From the NCBI RefSeq assembly GCF_020386975.1, contig NZ_JABFNK010000005.1, positions 1,054,001 to 1,118,000 of the forward strand: a stretch of DNA of 64,000 nt, read 5' to 3'. The notes beneath the pieces were generated by a model. That model was not told the origin of the DNA. It saw only the letters and a program-made list of their open reading frames with translations, and did no database searches. The position numbers were made by a program, and so were the translations under genes. The DNA comes from Thermococcus bergensis. GTDB lineage: Archaea > Methanobacteriota_B > Thermococci > Thermococcales > Thermococcaceae. Shown here one piece after another: positions 18,695-28,357 of this stretch. How positions within the stretch are numbered: the first letter of the stretch is position 1; every line of letters starts with the position of its first letter.

Positions 18695-18856
18695 ATGATC
18701 GCTGAGATAGATGTGGAGACAATGGAGTGCTTAATCAACTTTGATATCATGTTTACATTTGCAAAGAAATTTTTCAAAAAGAAGGGTTCTCTTAATTCTT
18801 TCTTATTGTCAAAAAAGAAGAAATCAGAGAAAACTTCCCTTATAGAAAGGCCTTAA
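18695..18856 (+). CDS. Small basic-tailed protein of unknown function
   Basis: A 53-codon ORF starting MIAEIDVETMECLINFDIM with a very good GAGGTGA ribosome binding site at the correct distance. The second half is Lys-rich (KKFFKKKGS, KKKKSEK). A TTAAAA element lies about 30 nt before the binding site. It converges on pheT and overlaps its 3' end by 33 bp. Nothing familiar is seen. It is called because of the strong binding site in an otherwise empty 300-nt gap. It could be spurious. Confidence 0.4.
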   Translation: MIAEIDVETMECLINFDIMFTFAKKFFKKKGSLNSFLLSKKKKSEKTSLIERP

Positions 18857-20506
18857 GAAAACCTCAAAAGCTGCTACCGGCATTTCTATTCCCCAGTTTT
18901 CAAGCACCTGTGGATGTATTTCGCCTATTATCCCAACGGTCTTTCCACTGACTATTATCTCTCCCACTCTACCCGGAATGAAGGAGCCGTGTTCTATCTC
19001 TTTAATCTCGTATTCAGCACCAAGATGGCGCATCAGGCTGTCAAGAATCTCCTTTGCTTCTGTGAAGGTCACCTTTGGATGGGCAAGGGCAACGGCAAGC
19101 TTGCTCTCGCTGACGGTCTTTGTTTCTCTGCTTTCGTCTATAAGGGTCACCTTACCAACCTCAAAGATTTTCTGTGGATACTCCTCGTGGGTGTTCTGGC
19201 TTAAGAACTCCATCAGGCTCGGAATGAGCCATTTTCTCAACGCAGACCATTTCTGGCTTATCGGATTCTCAATCTCCACTATGTCCTCTTCCGGGATGTT
19301 CATCTTATCGAACTGTGCTTCCTTGTTTGTGAGATTGAAGGTCATAACCTCTTGAAGGCCAAAGCCTACCATGAGGTCCCTTAGAGCATTTTCGAAATCT
19401 ACAAAGTCGTTTCCTTTCCCTTGAACGGCAAGCTTGGGCTCTTCAGGAACAATGTTGTTGTAGCCGTAGGCAATAAGGACATCCTCTAAAACATCCCTTG
19501 CGTGCATTATATCGTCTCTGAACGCTGGATACTTCAGCTTTGCCTTTCCATCGACGATTTCAACTTCGTACATCATGCGCTCAAGAAGGTCTTTTATTTC
19601 CTCATCGCTGAGCTCAACTCCCGCAAGTCTCTTGATGTAGCTGAGATCAACCTCGAACTCCTTGGGGGTTAAGTCGGGAGACTCTATCTCGAAATCCTTG
19701 TAAACTACCTTGACACTCCTTATTTTTCCGCCACGCTCGGCTAGAGCAGTTACAATTACATTCAAAGCAAGCATAATCTTGTTAAGGTCCCATCCCGTAA
19801 TGTCTATGAAGATGCTCCTAGTCTCTTCTGTAACTTTTCCATGGGTTTCGGAGTTTATAACAGGGGGCATTGAGAGAACGTTTCCTTCCCTGTCAACAAG
19901 CAATGGGTAATAGGGCTTTCCTTTAATCAAGTGTCCATACTCTCTTCCCTTTTCGTGCTCCTCAAGTATCTCATCAGCACTCATTTCCCGGTCGCTGTTT
20001 AGCGGAACAAATCTTATCTTATCTGGCTCAACAGCCTTGTAATAGAAGGGAGGCTTGATCTTGTCAAAGTCAAACGTTCCTATGGCAACTTCCCTTCTTC
20101 TCCTTCCGAAGGTGAGTGCTATTTTCTCCTGAAGCTGGATTATCTGCCTCAGTGCCTCCTCATCAAGCTTGAGGTTCTCGACTATGGCGTATACTCCATA
20201 GGGCCTTATGTCCTTCAACTTTTCATCTACGTAAACGACAACGTCACTTTTTTCGATTTCATATCTCGGCAAACCCTTCGCCATTCCAAGGGCCCATTTT
20301 ACCTGTCTCGCTATTCCTTCGGCGCTCCATAAATCAGGCCTGTTCGTATCCTTGGCATCTGCTTTAAAGTATATTTTACCGTTCTCTTCCCACACATCGT
20401 CAAGCTCGCATTTTGCATAGAGGAATAAGTCTTCCCACTCTTCGATCGTAAATTCTTTCCCAATTAATCTCTCCAAGTCATGCTTGGCAACATCGAACTT
20501 CGGCAT
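18824..20506 (-). CDS. pheT: Phenylalanyl-tRNA synthetase beta subunit
   Basis: A 560-residue protein of the archaeal/eukaryotic PheT type, which is shorter than bacterial PheT and lacks the N-terminal EMAP-like tRNA-binding domain. KDTNRPDLWSAEGIARQ is the diagnostic B1-like segment; B5 (DLSYIKRLAGVELSDEEI) and the class II-like core with NPISQKWSALRKWLIPSLM follow. It pairs with PheS in an (alpha-beta)2 enzyme. It is six bases downstream of pheS. Confidence 0.95.
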   Translation of the reverse strand: MPKFDVAKHDLERLIGKEFTIEEWEDLFLYAKCELDDVWEENGKIYFKADAKDTNRPDLWSAEGIARQVKWALGMAKGLPRYEIEKSDVVVYVDEKLKDIRPYGVYAIVENLKLDEEALRQIIQLQEKIALTFGRRRREVAIGTFDFDKIKPPFYYKAVEPDKIRFVPLNSDREMSADEILEEHEKGREYGHLIKGKPYYPLLVDREGNVLSMPPVINSETHGKVTEETRSIFIDITGWDLNKIMLALNVIVTALAERGGKIRSVKVVYKDFEIESPDLTPKEFEVDLSYIKRLAGVELSDEEIKDLLERMMYEVEIVDGKAKLKYPAFRDDIMHARDVLEDVLIAYGYNNIVPEEPKLAVQGKGNDFVDFENALRDLMVGFGLQEVMTFNLTNKEAQFDKMNIPEEDIVEIENPISQKWSALRKWLIPSLMEFLSQNTHEEYPQKIFEVGKVTLIDESRETKTVSESKLAVALAHPKVTFTEAKEILDSLMRHLGAEYEIKEIEHGSFIPGRVGEIIVSGKTVGIIGEIHPQVLENWGIEMPVAAFEVFLRPFYKGSFL

Positions 20507-20512
20507 CTTTCA

Positions 20513-22024
20513 TCACCACACCAGCTTGGCTTCCCTCAACCACTTCAGGTCATAGCTGAAGAGGTATCTTATGTCGTCTATTCCCAGCTTAAACATGGCC
20601 AATCTGTCAATACCGATTCCCCATGCAATTACTGGTACATCTATTCCAAGCGGTTTTGTCATCTCTTCTCTGAATATTCCCGCTCCCCCGAATTCTACCC
20701 ATCCGAGCTCTTCATGATAGGCGCTCATCTGAACGCTCGGCTCTGTAAACGGGTAATAATCTGGAAGGAACTTTACTTTCTTTGCCCCAGCGATTTCAAC
20801 TGCAAACCTCTTCAGGATTCCGAGGAGGTGTTTGAATGTTAAGCTCTCATCCACAACGAATCCATCAACTTGGTTGAACTCTATTAGATGTGTTCTGTCC
20901 AAAACGTCTGGCCTAAAAACTCTTTGAATAGCGAAGTATTTGCCCGGGATTTGAACGCCTTTGCCAAGCTGTCTTGCACTTAGAGCTGTTGCATGCGCTC
21001 TGGGCATTAAAAGCATGGCCATTCTCGGATCCCACTTGTAGCCCCATCCTCTCGAGCCCGTTGTCCAGCCGTGCTCATGAGATGCTCTAACCTTTTCCAC
21101 AAGCTCCTCATCCGGGAGAGAGCCATATTTTGGATACTTTAACTGGTAGGTGTCTGTCCAGTCTCTTGCTGGATGGTTCTGCGGCTGGAACAAAGCATCG
21201 AAATTCCAGAACTGAGTCTCTATTAAGCTCTCTGCAGTCATTTCAATAAAGCCCATCTCTATAAGCTTTCTCCTTATCTTATCGAGAAAAACCCTATAAG
21301 GCTGCTTTTTGCCAGGATAGACTCTCCTCACAGGGGCTTGAATGTTAAAGCGTTTGAACTCAACCTTTCTCCATTCCCCACTCTTTATGAGCTCTGGAGT
21401 TAAAACTGAGACCTCTTTCTTGAGCTCAAGACCGCTTTCAGCGAGTTTTATTCCTTCCTCAGTGATTTCTACTTCCCTCTCTGCCTTGGTGTCTTCTTCC
21501 CCAATCTTTCTGCTCTTCAGTTCCTTAACAGGGACGAGACCTTCTAGCTCCTTTGCATCAACTTCTCCCTTTTCTGCAAGGATTTTTAATGCTTTGTCAA
21601 TGGGCCTCTCCTCAGAAATCGCTGCTTGTCCCTTTTCGGTAACCTCAAGAACAAGCTTTCCGTCTTCTTTTTTGACATTTGCCCACCCTTCTTTCCTCAG
21701 GATTCCAACAATGGGCTTAAGCTCATCCTCACTCAGAACTTCCCTTAGCTCGTCAAGAGAAACTTTGCCCTTCTCTACAAGCAGCTTCAGGGCTCTCCTC
21801 TCTGGAAGTCCAATTTCTGCATATTTCCTTCCCAGCTCTGTTATCCTTACGATCGTCTTCTGCCTTTCGTGGAGCTTTGCAAGGCCCTTACTCTGGAGCC
21901 ATAGAACAGCTCTCATTACCGCTACCTGGTCAAGCCCAGTTTCTTTAACGAGATCTTCGAATTTCGCCTTTTTCAAATCCTTGAGCTTGATGAGAGTTAA
22001 TTTTTCTTGATAGCTTAATTCCAT
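20513..22024 (-). CDS. pheS: Phenylalanyl-tRNA synthetase alpha subunit
   Basis: A 503-residue class II synthetase catalytic subunit. The N-terminal 200 residues are winged-helix repeats ([38 protein letters not shown]), as in archaeal PheS. Motif 2 region [11 protein letters not shown] and motif 3 [18 protein letters not shown] lie near the C terminus. The ATG at 22024 follows GGGGGGTTGATA; 48 residues of upstream open frame are not family-like. Confidence 0.95.
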   Translation of the reverse strand: MELSYQEKLTLIKLKDLKKAKFEDLVKETGLDQVAVMRAVLWLQSKGLAKLHERQKTIVRITELGRKYAEIGLPERRALKLLVEKGKVSLDELREVLSEDELKPIVGILRKEGWANVKKEDGKLVLEVTEKGQAAISEERPIDKALKILAEKGEVDAKELEGLVPVKELKSRKIGEEDTKAEREVEITEEGIKLAESGLELKKEVSVLTPELIKSGEWRKVEFKRFNIQAPVRRVYPGKKQPYRVFLDKIRRKLIEMGFIEMTAESLIETQFWNFDALFQPQNHPARDWTDTYQLKYPKYGSLPDEELVEKVRASHEHGWTTGSRGWGYKWDPRMAMLLMPRAHATALSARQLGKGVQIPGKYFAIQRVFRPDVLDRTHLIEFNQVDGFVVDESLTFKHLLGILKRFAVEIAGAKKVKFLPDYYPFTEPSVQMSAYHEELGWVEFGGAGIFREEMTKPLGIDVPVIAWGIGIDRLAMFKLGIDDIRYLFSYDLKWLREAKLVW

Positions 22025-22097
22025 TATCAACCCCCCGAAAGAAGTCTCACAAGACTTACTTAAAAATTGCGGTGGTGAAGATAAAGGGTTAGAAGAG

Positions 22098-23150
22098 TCA
22101 GTGCTTGTGGGGGAAGAACACAACCTTACCCGTTTTTCCAGCACGCATGAGCTCAAAAGCTTCTTCAAACTTATCGAATCCCTTGTACTTGTGCGTTATT
22201 ATTGGATCTAAATTGAGCTTTCCGCTTCTAAGGAGGTTGGAAACTGTATACCATGTTTGCCAAAGGTGTCTTCCAGTAATCCCATGAACCTCCAGTGCTT
22301 TGAAGATTATGAGGTTGTTAACGTCGAAGGTAACCTCCCTTGGGAAGAGACCCAAAAGACTAACCCTTCCCGCCGGCGTAACCGCCCGTAACCCCTGCTC
22401 AAGGGCCTTTGGAGCACCACTGAATTCAAGAAAAACGTCAACCCCATTACCATCCGTCAGGTCTTTCACTTCCTTTACGACATCCTCTTCCATAGGGTTT
22501 ATGATGACATCAGCACCCACCTTTTTAGCCAGCTCTCTTCTGAATTCGCTCGGTTCGCTTACTATTACCAGAGAAGCTCCACTTGCCTTTGCCACCGTTA
22601 TACCCAGAAGACCTAAGGGCCCAGCACCGGTTATGAGAACAGTTTTACCTGCAATTGGCCCGGCTAAAACAGTATCGACGGCATTACCCAACGGCTCTTG
22701 AAGTGTCGCGTATTCTGGAGGGATATCCTTCGGGTTCTTCCACGCATTTTGAGCTGGAACTATTGCGTATTCCGCAAAGACACCATCGGTGTCTACTCCA
22801 AATATCTTGGTGTTCTGACAAACATGGTAGTTGCCGTTTCTGCATTGATAGCATTTTCCGCAAACTATATGCGTTTCTGCAGAGATGTAGTCGCCTACTT
22901 GAATGTCATCTACTCCTTTTCCAACCTCCACGACCTCTCCAGCGACCTCATGACCCATTATCTGGGGGGGCTTTATTCTGCTCTGTGCCCAATCATTCCA
23001 TTCGTAGATGTGAAGGTCGGTTCCGCAGATGCTAGTTGCAAGAACCTTGATGAGAACTTCTCCTTCCCTTGGCTGTGGGACATCAACCTCAACAAGTTCA
23101 GCACCGTAAGCAGGTTTGGTTTTCATAATAGCGGTCATCTTTTCATTCAT
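22098..23150 (-). CDS. tdh: L-threonine 3-dehydrogenase
   Basis: A 350-residue medium-chain zinc dehydrogenase almost identical in pattern to Pyrococcus TDH. Catalytic zinc ligands lie in [12 protein letters not shown] and GHEVAGE. The structural zinc is held by four Cys in [18 protein letters not shown] binding is by [13 protein letters not shown]. It oxidises threonine to 2-amino-3-ketobutyrate, which gives glycine and acetyl-CoA. It is monocistronic and divergent from the TRAM gene, with about 235 nt of AT-rich DNA between. Confidence 0.96.
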   Translation of the reverse strand: MNEKMTAIMKTKPAYGAELVEVDVPQPREGEVLIKVLATSICGTDLHIYEWNDWAQSRIKPPQIMGHEVAGEVVEVGKGVDDIQVGDYISAETHIVCGKCYQCRNGNYHVCQNTKIFGVDTDGVFAEYAIVPAQNAWKNPKDIPPEYATLQEPLGNAVDTVLAGPIAGKTVLITGAGPLGLLGITVAKASGASLVIVSEPSEFRRELAKKVGADVIINPMEEDVVKEVKDLTDGNGVDVFLEFSGAPKALEQGLRAVTPAGRVSLLGLFPREVTFDVNNLIIFKALEVHGITGRHLWQTWYTVSNLLRSGKLNLDPIITHKYKGFDKFEEAFELMRAGKTGKVVFFPHKH

Positions 23151-23385
23151 GTTATCATCTCCGCAGATTCTTTAACATTAATGTCCATAAATATTCTTCA
23201 TTGTTTCTTGATATAAATCTTTTTGTCCCATAAAATACCAAACTCTCACCAATATCGATTTTGTTTTCAGTGAAAAAAGCAGAATTAAGCAACAAAAAGT
23301 TTGAAAAAGTCACGAGGTCACCAAAAATTTTAAATACCTCCATCATCACAATTGGGATTGCAGATACTTGCTGGTGGTGTCTGAA

Positions 23386-23622
23386 TTGGAGGACAGGAAA
23401 TTTGGAAAGAAAAGGATGGAAAGAGGGGGTTCAAGACTGCCCCCAGTTAAGGTTGGAGAAAGGTATAAGGTAAAGATAGAAGCCCTCGGAAAAGGTGGAG
23501 ACGGAATAGCAAGGGTTAAAGGCTTTGTGATTTTTGTCCCCAACACGAAAGTGGGGGACGAAGTGGAGATTGTCATAAATTCCGTGAAACAGAAGTTTGC
23601 ATTTGGAGAAATTATTGGTTGA
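23386..23622 (+). CDS. Small TRAM-domain protein
   Basis: About 78 residues: a basic N terminus, then [39 protein letters not shown], a complete TRAM (OB-fold) RNA-binding domain. Single-TRAM proteins in archaea act as RNA chaperones, as shown for methanogen homologues. I favour the TTG at 23386 because GGTGGTG lies six bases upstream; an internal ATG at 23416 lacks such a site. Confidence 0.82.
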   Translation: MEDRKFGKKRMERGGSRLPPVKVGERYKVKIEALGKGGDGIARVKGFVIFVPNTKVGDEVEIVINSVKQKFAFGEIIG

Positions 23623-23706
23623 TTATTTTCCTTTCTTCCCCTTTTATACGAAAATCTTATATTTCATTTTGTAATAGAAGTAGTGTGTCTATCACTGCGA
23701 TGATTT

Positions 23707-23721
23707 AGTGACTTTGTCACT
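23707..23721. repeat. Short hairpin between the TRAM and MinD-like genes
   Basis: AGTGAC-TTT-GTCACT is a perfect 6-bp inverted repeat with a 3-nt loop, 35 nt before the MinD-like start. A related TATCACTGC lies just upstream. The surrounding 130 nt contain no gene. It may be an operator or a terminator element; no T run follows on the plus strand. Confidence 0.3.
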
Positions 23722-23756
23722 GCTTTAAAGACTCGCCTATCAAGGAAGTGTGAGTA

Positions 23757-24515
23757 ATGCCGGTTATAATCGTTACCGGGAGAGGGGGAGCTGGTAAAAC
23801 CACGACCACTGCAAATTTAAGCGTATATTTTGCTCAAAAGGAGTATAGAACTTTAGCTATAGATGGTGACCTATTCTTGCCCAATCTTGGCTTTCACTTT
23901 GCTTTGGATAATGTTAGTTATACCGTCCATTCTGTTCTCAAAAACCCTGATATTGATCCCGAGTGGGCGATTTATAGACATGAAAAGACGGGAGTTAACG
24001 TGATGCCTGGTAGCACCAGGTTGCAGGATGTGGTAGGTATATCCCCCAAAAGATTGAGAGATATCGTAGAACAAATGAGATACAAGTTCCCAATAGTTTT
24101 TGTTGATTCTCCAACGGGAATTCCCTTTGACACCCTTCCGACTTTTGAAGTTGCAGATTATCAAATAATAGTTGTTGAAGTTGAGAGGTCACCGATTTAT
24201 TCCTTTGAAACAATGGTGGAGAATGAGATTAACAAGCTTAAGGCAATAGGCGAGGAATATGGGTTAAAGATTGGGGTAGTGCTAAACAAGGTTAGGGAAT
24301 CGGAGGATGTTATAGACCACATAATAGACGAGATTACTGAAAACGTTGGCCTGCCGGTTGTTGGGGTAATACCCTTTGATGAATACGTTCCACAGTCCAT
24401 AAACGTTGGAATCCCTATACTTGCATACAAGCCAAGAAGTGATGCTGCTATAGGGTTTTATGAAGCCGGGGAAATATTGGAGGAGTGGATATTTAAAAAG
24501 ATCAAAAAGATATGA
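23757..24515 (+). CDS. MinD/ParA-like ATPase with altered P-loop
   Basis: A 252-residue deviant Walker A ATPase. The motif near the N terminus is GRGGAGKTTTTANL where MinD normally has KGGVGKTT, so the first signature lysine is replaced by Arg. DGDLFLPNLG (switch I) and VFVDSPTG (Walker B) follow. The C-terminal EEWIFKKIKKI end could form an amphipathic membrane helix, as in MinD. The start codon lies about 140 nt after the TRAM gene and 20-25 nt precede hmgA. Its role is unknown. Confidence 0.8.
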   Translation: MPVIIVTGRGGAGKTTTTANLSVYFAQKEYRTLAIDGDLFLPNLGFHFALDNVSYTVHSVLKNPDIDPEWAIYRHEKTGVNVMPGSTRLQDVVGISPKRLRDIVEQMRYKFPIVFVDSPTGIPFDTLPTFEVADYQIIVVEVERSPIYSFETMVENEINKLKAIGEEYGLKIGVVLNKVRESEDVIDHIIDEITENVGLPVVGVIPFDEYVPQSINVGIPILAYKPRSDAAIGFYEAGEILEEWIFKKIKKI

Positions 24516-24538
24516 AATCTCTTTTGGGGGTAGAGAAT

Positions 24539-25762
24539 ATGAACTTGGAAGAACTTATTGAAAAAGTGGCCAGTGGAGAAATTAAGCTCCACGAGGTGGA
24601 AAAATATACCGGGGACAAAAAGCTTGCAACAGATGTAAGAAGGAAGGCCCTCGAGAAAAAGCTTGGGATAAGCCTTGAAAACATCGGGTACTATTCCATC
24701 GACCCAAACCAAGTCATAGGAAAGAACATTGAAAACATGATCGGCGTCGTCCAAATACCTATGGGAGTCGCCGGGCCGTTGAAGATAAATGGAGAATACG
24801 CCAAAGGGGAGTTCTACATCCCCCTAGCAACAACCGAAGGAGCCTTAGTTGCAAGCGTTAATAGGGGCTGCTCAGCCTTAACTGCCGCAGGCGGTGTGAA
24901 GACCACTATAATTGATGACAAGATGACGAGGGCGCCCCTTTTAAAATGCACCGATGCAAGGAGGGCAAGAGAGGTCGCCAGATGGGTCGAAGAAAACCTC
25001 GAATACCTGCAAGAAAAGGCGGTTTCCAAAGTGACCAAACACGGAAAACTTAGGGGAGTTAAGCCCTACATCGTAGGCAACAACCTCTACCTGCGCTTTG
25101 AGTTCGAGACGGGCGATGCCATGGGAATGAACATGGTCACGATAGCGAGTGAAGAGATCATGAAGGTTATCGAAGAGCACTTCCCGGATGTTAAGTACCT
25201 AGCCCTTTCTGGAAACCTCTGCGTTGATAAGAAGCCCAACGCAATGAACTTCATCAACGGAAGGGGAAAAACAGTAATAGCCGAGGCAATTATCCCGAGG
25301 GAAATTGTGGAGAAAAAGCTCAAAACAACACCCGAGCTCATAGCAGAGGTCAACTACAGGAAAAACCTCGTAGGTTCAGCCCAGGCCGGAAGCTACGGCT
25401 TTAACGCCCACTTTGCGAACATTGTAGGAGCAATATTCCTTGCAACCGGCCAGGATGAAGCCCAGATAACTGAAGGCTCCCATGGAATAACTCTTGCAGA
25501 AGTAACTCCCGAGGGAGATTTATACATAAGCGTAACGATGCCGAGCCTCGAAATCGGAACGGTAGGTGGAGGAACAAGAGTAGCCACGCAGAGGGAAGCA
25601 TTAAGCATCATGGGCGTTGCCGGCGGCGGAGATCCTCCTGGAGCTAATGCAAAGAAGTTTGCGGAGATTATTGCCGGTGCTGTATTGGCAGGGGAGCTCT
25701 CATTACTAGCCGCCATAGCGGCAAAACACCTTGCAAAGGCGCACAAAGAGCTTGGGCGTTAG
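24539..25762 (+). CDS. hmgA: HMG-CoA reductase
   Basis: A 407-residue class I-type enzyme. ENMIGVVQIPMGVAGPL, the catalytic Glu in ATTEGALVASVNRG, the Lys in VDKKPNAMN, the Asp in GQDEAQ and the late His in AAIAAKHLAKAH are all present, as is GTVGGGT. It reduces HMG-CoA to mevalonate with NAD(P)H, the committed step to archaeal isoprenoid lipids. The ATG at 24539 follows GGGGGTAGAGAAT; an in-frame ATG nine codons upstream overlaps the MinD-like gene. Confidence 0.95.
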   Translation: MNLEELIEKVASGEIKLHEVEKYTGDKKLATDVRRKALEKKLGISLENIGYYSIDPNQVIGKNIENMIGVVQIPMGVAGPLKINGEYAKGEFYIPLATTEGALVASVNRGCSALTAAGGVKTTIIDDKMTRAPLLKCTDARRAREVARWVEENLEYLQEKAVSKVTKHGKLRGVKPYIVGNNLYLRFEFETGDAMGMNMVTIASEEIMKVIEEHFPDVKYLALSGNLCVDKKPNAMNFINGRGKTVIAEAIIPREIVEKKLKTTPELIAEVNYRKNLVGSAQAGSYGFNAHFANIVGAIFLATGQDEAQITEGSHGITLAEVTPEGDLYISVTMPSLEIGTVGGGTRVATQREALSIMGVAGGGDPPGANAKKFAEIIAGAVLAGELSLLAAIAAKHLAKAHKELGR

Positions 25763-25781
25763 GTTTGTCTACCCAAAATCT

Positions 25782-26411
25782 CTAATCCTCCCAGCTTCTC
25801 TTTTTGTAGCCTTTTTTGATGCTCTGCAGTGCAAAGATGAAAAACAGCACAAAGGTTACAATGTTGCTGAGCTGGGATAAGTCTACAACGTTTTCTAGTG
25901 CCATATAGCCGGCAACAAGTGCTAAAACACCCAAAGCAACTTGTACTGCCGTCACTACCAGCTCGAACGTGCCTTTCTTATCCAACTTGCCCTCGGCGAT
26001 TTTCTTAAATATCTCTTCAAGGGCAGAGTCCTTTTTGATAAGGAACACCATGTATTTGTCCTTATTTTTGAACTTAATTCTCTCCTCACTCGGCACGAGA
26101 TAAAACCAGCGGTTCATTCCATCAGTTAGCTCAACTACATAAAGCCTGTTCGATTTCGAGAAGAGGTTTTGGGCGTTCATCAAAAGGGTGTACTCGTCGG
26201 GATTCACCACCCTGTTAAAGGACTTTTCCCCGAAAAGCCCCTCCAGCTCCTTGGCTTTTTCGCTTATCATTTGTTCGGGTTTTAGCTTAATAAGAACATA
26301 AACCAGCTTTTTCTCTCTTTTTTGAGAGACATTTTTCGTTACTTCCCTTTTGCCCTCTGGTTTCTCTTTGGGTTTTCGAGGGATTATAATAGGGCCCAGA
26401 ACAAAGGTCAT
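25782..26411 (-). CDS. Membrane-anchored protein of unknown function
   Basis: A 209-residue protein with a basic, soluble N-terminal 145 residues (YVLIKLKPEQMISEKAKELEG, RVVNPDEYTLLMNAQNLF) and two likely C-terminal membrane segments: VTAVQVALGVLALVAGYMAL and IVTFVLFFIFALQSI. I do not recognise the family. It lies between hmgA (convergent) and gatE (same strand, 57 nt away). Confidence 0.7.
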   Translation of the reverse strand: MTFVLGPIIIPRKPKEKPEGKREVTKNVSQKREKKLVYVLIKLKPEQMISEKAKELEGLFGEKSFNRVVNPDEYTLLMNAQNLFSKSNRLYVVELTDGMNRWFYLVPSEERIKFKNKDKYMVFLIKKDSALEEIFKKIAEGKLDKKGTFELVVTAVQVALGVLALVAGYMALENVVDLSQLSNIVTFVLFFIFALQSIKKGYKKRSWED

Positions 26412-26468
26412 TTCTCTTCCCGCCTAGAATACGACTTCAAATTTTAAAAAGTTATTGAAAAGGGAGAA

Positions 26469-28352
26469 TTAAGAGCTGAGCTCCTGAATCTTTTTCCTTA
26501 TGAGCTGGTTCACAAGCTTTCCGTCTGCCTTTCCTCTAAGCTTGGCCATTGCCCTTCCCATAAGCATTCCCATGGCACCCATGCCCTTGGCCTTCACGAC
26601 CTCTATGTTCTCCTGGACTATTTCGTTGATTATCCTCTCTACCTCTTCTTCACTTAGCAATGTAAGGCCTTTCTCTTCTGCAACCTGCAAAGCGGTCTTT
26701 TCTGGATGGAGTGCGAGCTCCTTAAATATCTCTTCAAATGCCTCCTTTGCTATTCTGTTGTCAAGCAAAAGCCTGAACGCATCTTTTATATGCTTATCCG
26801 TGATGTTCTCAATTGGAACTTCCTTCTTGAGACCCTTGAGAACCACAACGAGGACTGAAGCTGCCAGAGAGGGCTTGACACCCATTGCTATAAGTTCCTC
26901 AAATAGCTCATCCCTCTCGTCATCAACCAGCGTCTGGGCCAAGCTTTTATCTATGCCGTATTCCTTGATGTAGCGCTCAACTCTTGCCTGCGGGTATTCT
27001 GGAAGGTTCTCCAAGATTTCCTTCTTGAGATCTTCACTGACAAATATTGGCGGAATATCTGTTTCGGGGTACATTCTGGCCTTTCCTGGGAGAGGACGCA
27101 TATATTGTGTGTTTCCATCCGGCAAAGCCCTTCTCGTTTCCTCGGGGACGCCTCTAATGGCTTCTCTCGCCCTCTGAAGAACCTCCCTGAGAGCGTTCTT
27201 GGCGACTTCTTCCTCAGCCGCAACCAGAACAAAGGCATCTAGCTCGCCAAGGTTTAGCCTCTCAATGACCTTATCAACTTCTTCTTGACTTATACCGTAA
27301 TTCGGCAGCTCATCAATGTGAAATATACCTTTTACGTACTTCTTAGCCCTGTCAGCCATTTCCGTTCCAAGTCTTCTTCCGGGCTGAATTTCGGACCCTA
27401 TGAGTCCCCTGAACTTTGGAAGCTTGACGGCTAAAACTTTTCCTCCCCTCTTTAAGGTGCTGGCAATTATTTTTGAGCCAGTGTTGGCGAAGATGTCACT
27501 CACATCATAAAACTCCTCTTTCAGCTCTTCCTCTTTTGCTCCCCTCTTCTCAAGCTCCTCTTTGATCTTTATGAGATTGAGCTGTCTCTCAACTTCGCGC
27601 TCTATTATCACGGGTATCATGTCAAGCTCTTGGACACCCTTAATCTCAACCCTTGCTCCACCCTTGATAGAAACGTTTAAATCCTGCCTTATTGTTCCAA
27701 GACCGCGTTTTACTTTGCGCGTTGCTCTCAAAGCATCACCTATGAACTTCGCCACTACCTTTGCCTGCTCCGGATGGTGGATATCAGGAGTCGTGGAAAT
27801 CTCAACTAATGGAATCCCCAAACGGTCAAGCCTGTACACTACCCTCTTATCTCCTTGCTCTATAATTCTGCACGCGTCTTCCTCAAGGCAGATAGTTGGA
27901 ATTCCAACGCTTCCCCAGGGTGTGTCTACCTTACCGTTAACACCGACTATAGCGGTTCTCTGGAAACCGGAGACGTTTGAACCGTCTATGACAATCTTTC
28001 TCATAAAGTGGACCTCATCAACAGGAACGGCGTTTAAGAGATATGTAATCTGGAGAGCAACCCTCAAGGCCTCTTCGTCCGGCAGGTGGGGTGGTTCCTC
28101 GTCCAGATAGACCAGATCACTGTACTTGTAGTTCCCTTCATAGACAAAAGCCCTGCCCTTCTTGAACTCTTCAAGCGCGGCCTGGTCAATCTCCCCGAGC
28201 TCGCTCATAGTAGGCCTTAATCTTCTCTCAACTGTAAAATCAACTTCATCATGAAGCTCGCTTGGAACGGGTGAGAACAGCTTTTTCGTGTCGAGCTGTC
28301 TGTGGATTTCGAGGCCCACTTTAAGTCCAAGTGCTTTGTAATCAAACTCCAT
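26469..28352 (-). CDS. gatE: Glutamyl-tRNA(Gln) amidotransferase subunit E
   Basis: A 627-residue GatB-related protein: [19 protein letters not shown] at the start, [17 protein letters not shown], the archaeal GAD insert in the middle (about 290-410), a MYPETDIPP segment, and a C-terminal YqeY-like helical domain. With GatD it makes Gln-tRNA(Gln) from Glu-tRNA(Gln); the pair is archaeal-specific. The ATG at 28352 is placed by the GAGGTGAT upstream. The start overlaps the end of gatD. Confidence 0.95.
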   Translation of the reverse strand: MEFDYKALGLKVGLEIHRQLDTKKLFSPVPSELHDEVDFTVERRLRPTMSELGEIDQAALEEFKKGRAFVYEGNYKYSDLVYLDEEPPHLPDEEALRVALQITYLLNAVPVDEVHFMRKIVIDGSNVSGFQRTAIVGVNGKVDTPWGSVGIPTICLEEDACRIIEQGDKRVVYRLDRLGIPLVEISTTPDIHHPEQAKVVAKFIGDALRATRKVKRGLGTIRQDLNVSIKGGARVEIKGVQELDMIPVIIEREVERQLNLIKIKEELEKRGAKEEELKEEFYDVSDIFANTGSKIIASTLKRGGKVLAVKLPKFRGLIGSEIQPGRRLGTEMADRAKKYVKGIFHIDELPNYGISQEEVDKVIERLNLGELDAFVLVAAEEEVAKNALREVLQRAREAIRGVPEETRRALPDGNTQYMRPLPGKARMYPETDIPPIFVSEDLKKEILENLPEYPQARVERYIKEYGIDKSLAQTLVDDERDELFEELIAMGVKPSLAASVLVVVLKGLKKEVPIENITDKHIKDAFRLLLDNRIAKEAFEEIFKELALHPEKTALQVAEEKGLTLLSEEEVERIINEIVQENIEVVKAKGMGAMGMLMGRAMAKLRGKADGKLVNQLIRKKIQELSS

Positions 28353-28357
28353 ATCCA

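Noticed and set aside
23680-23756. C/D box small RNA suggested by GCGATGATT
   Set aside because: The C box is imperfect and no CTGA D box lies at a proper distance.
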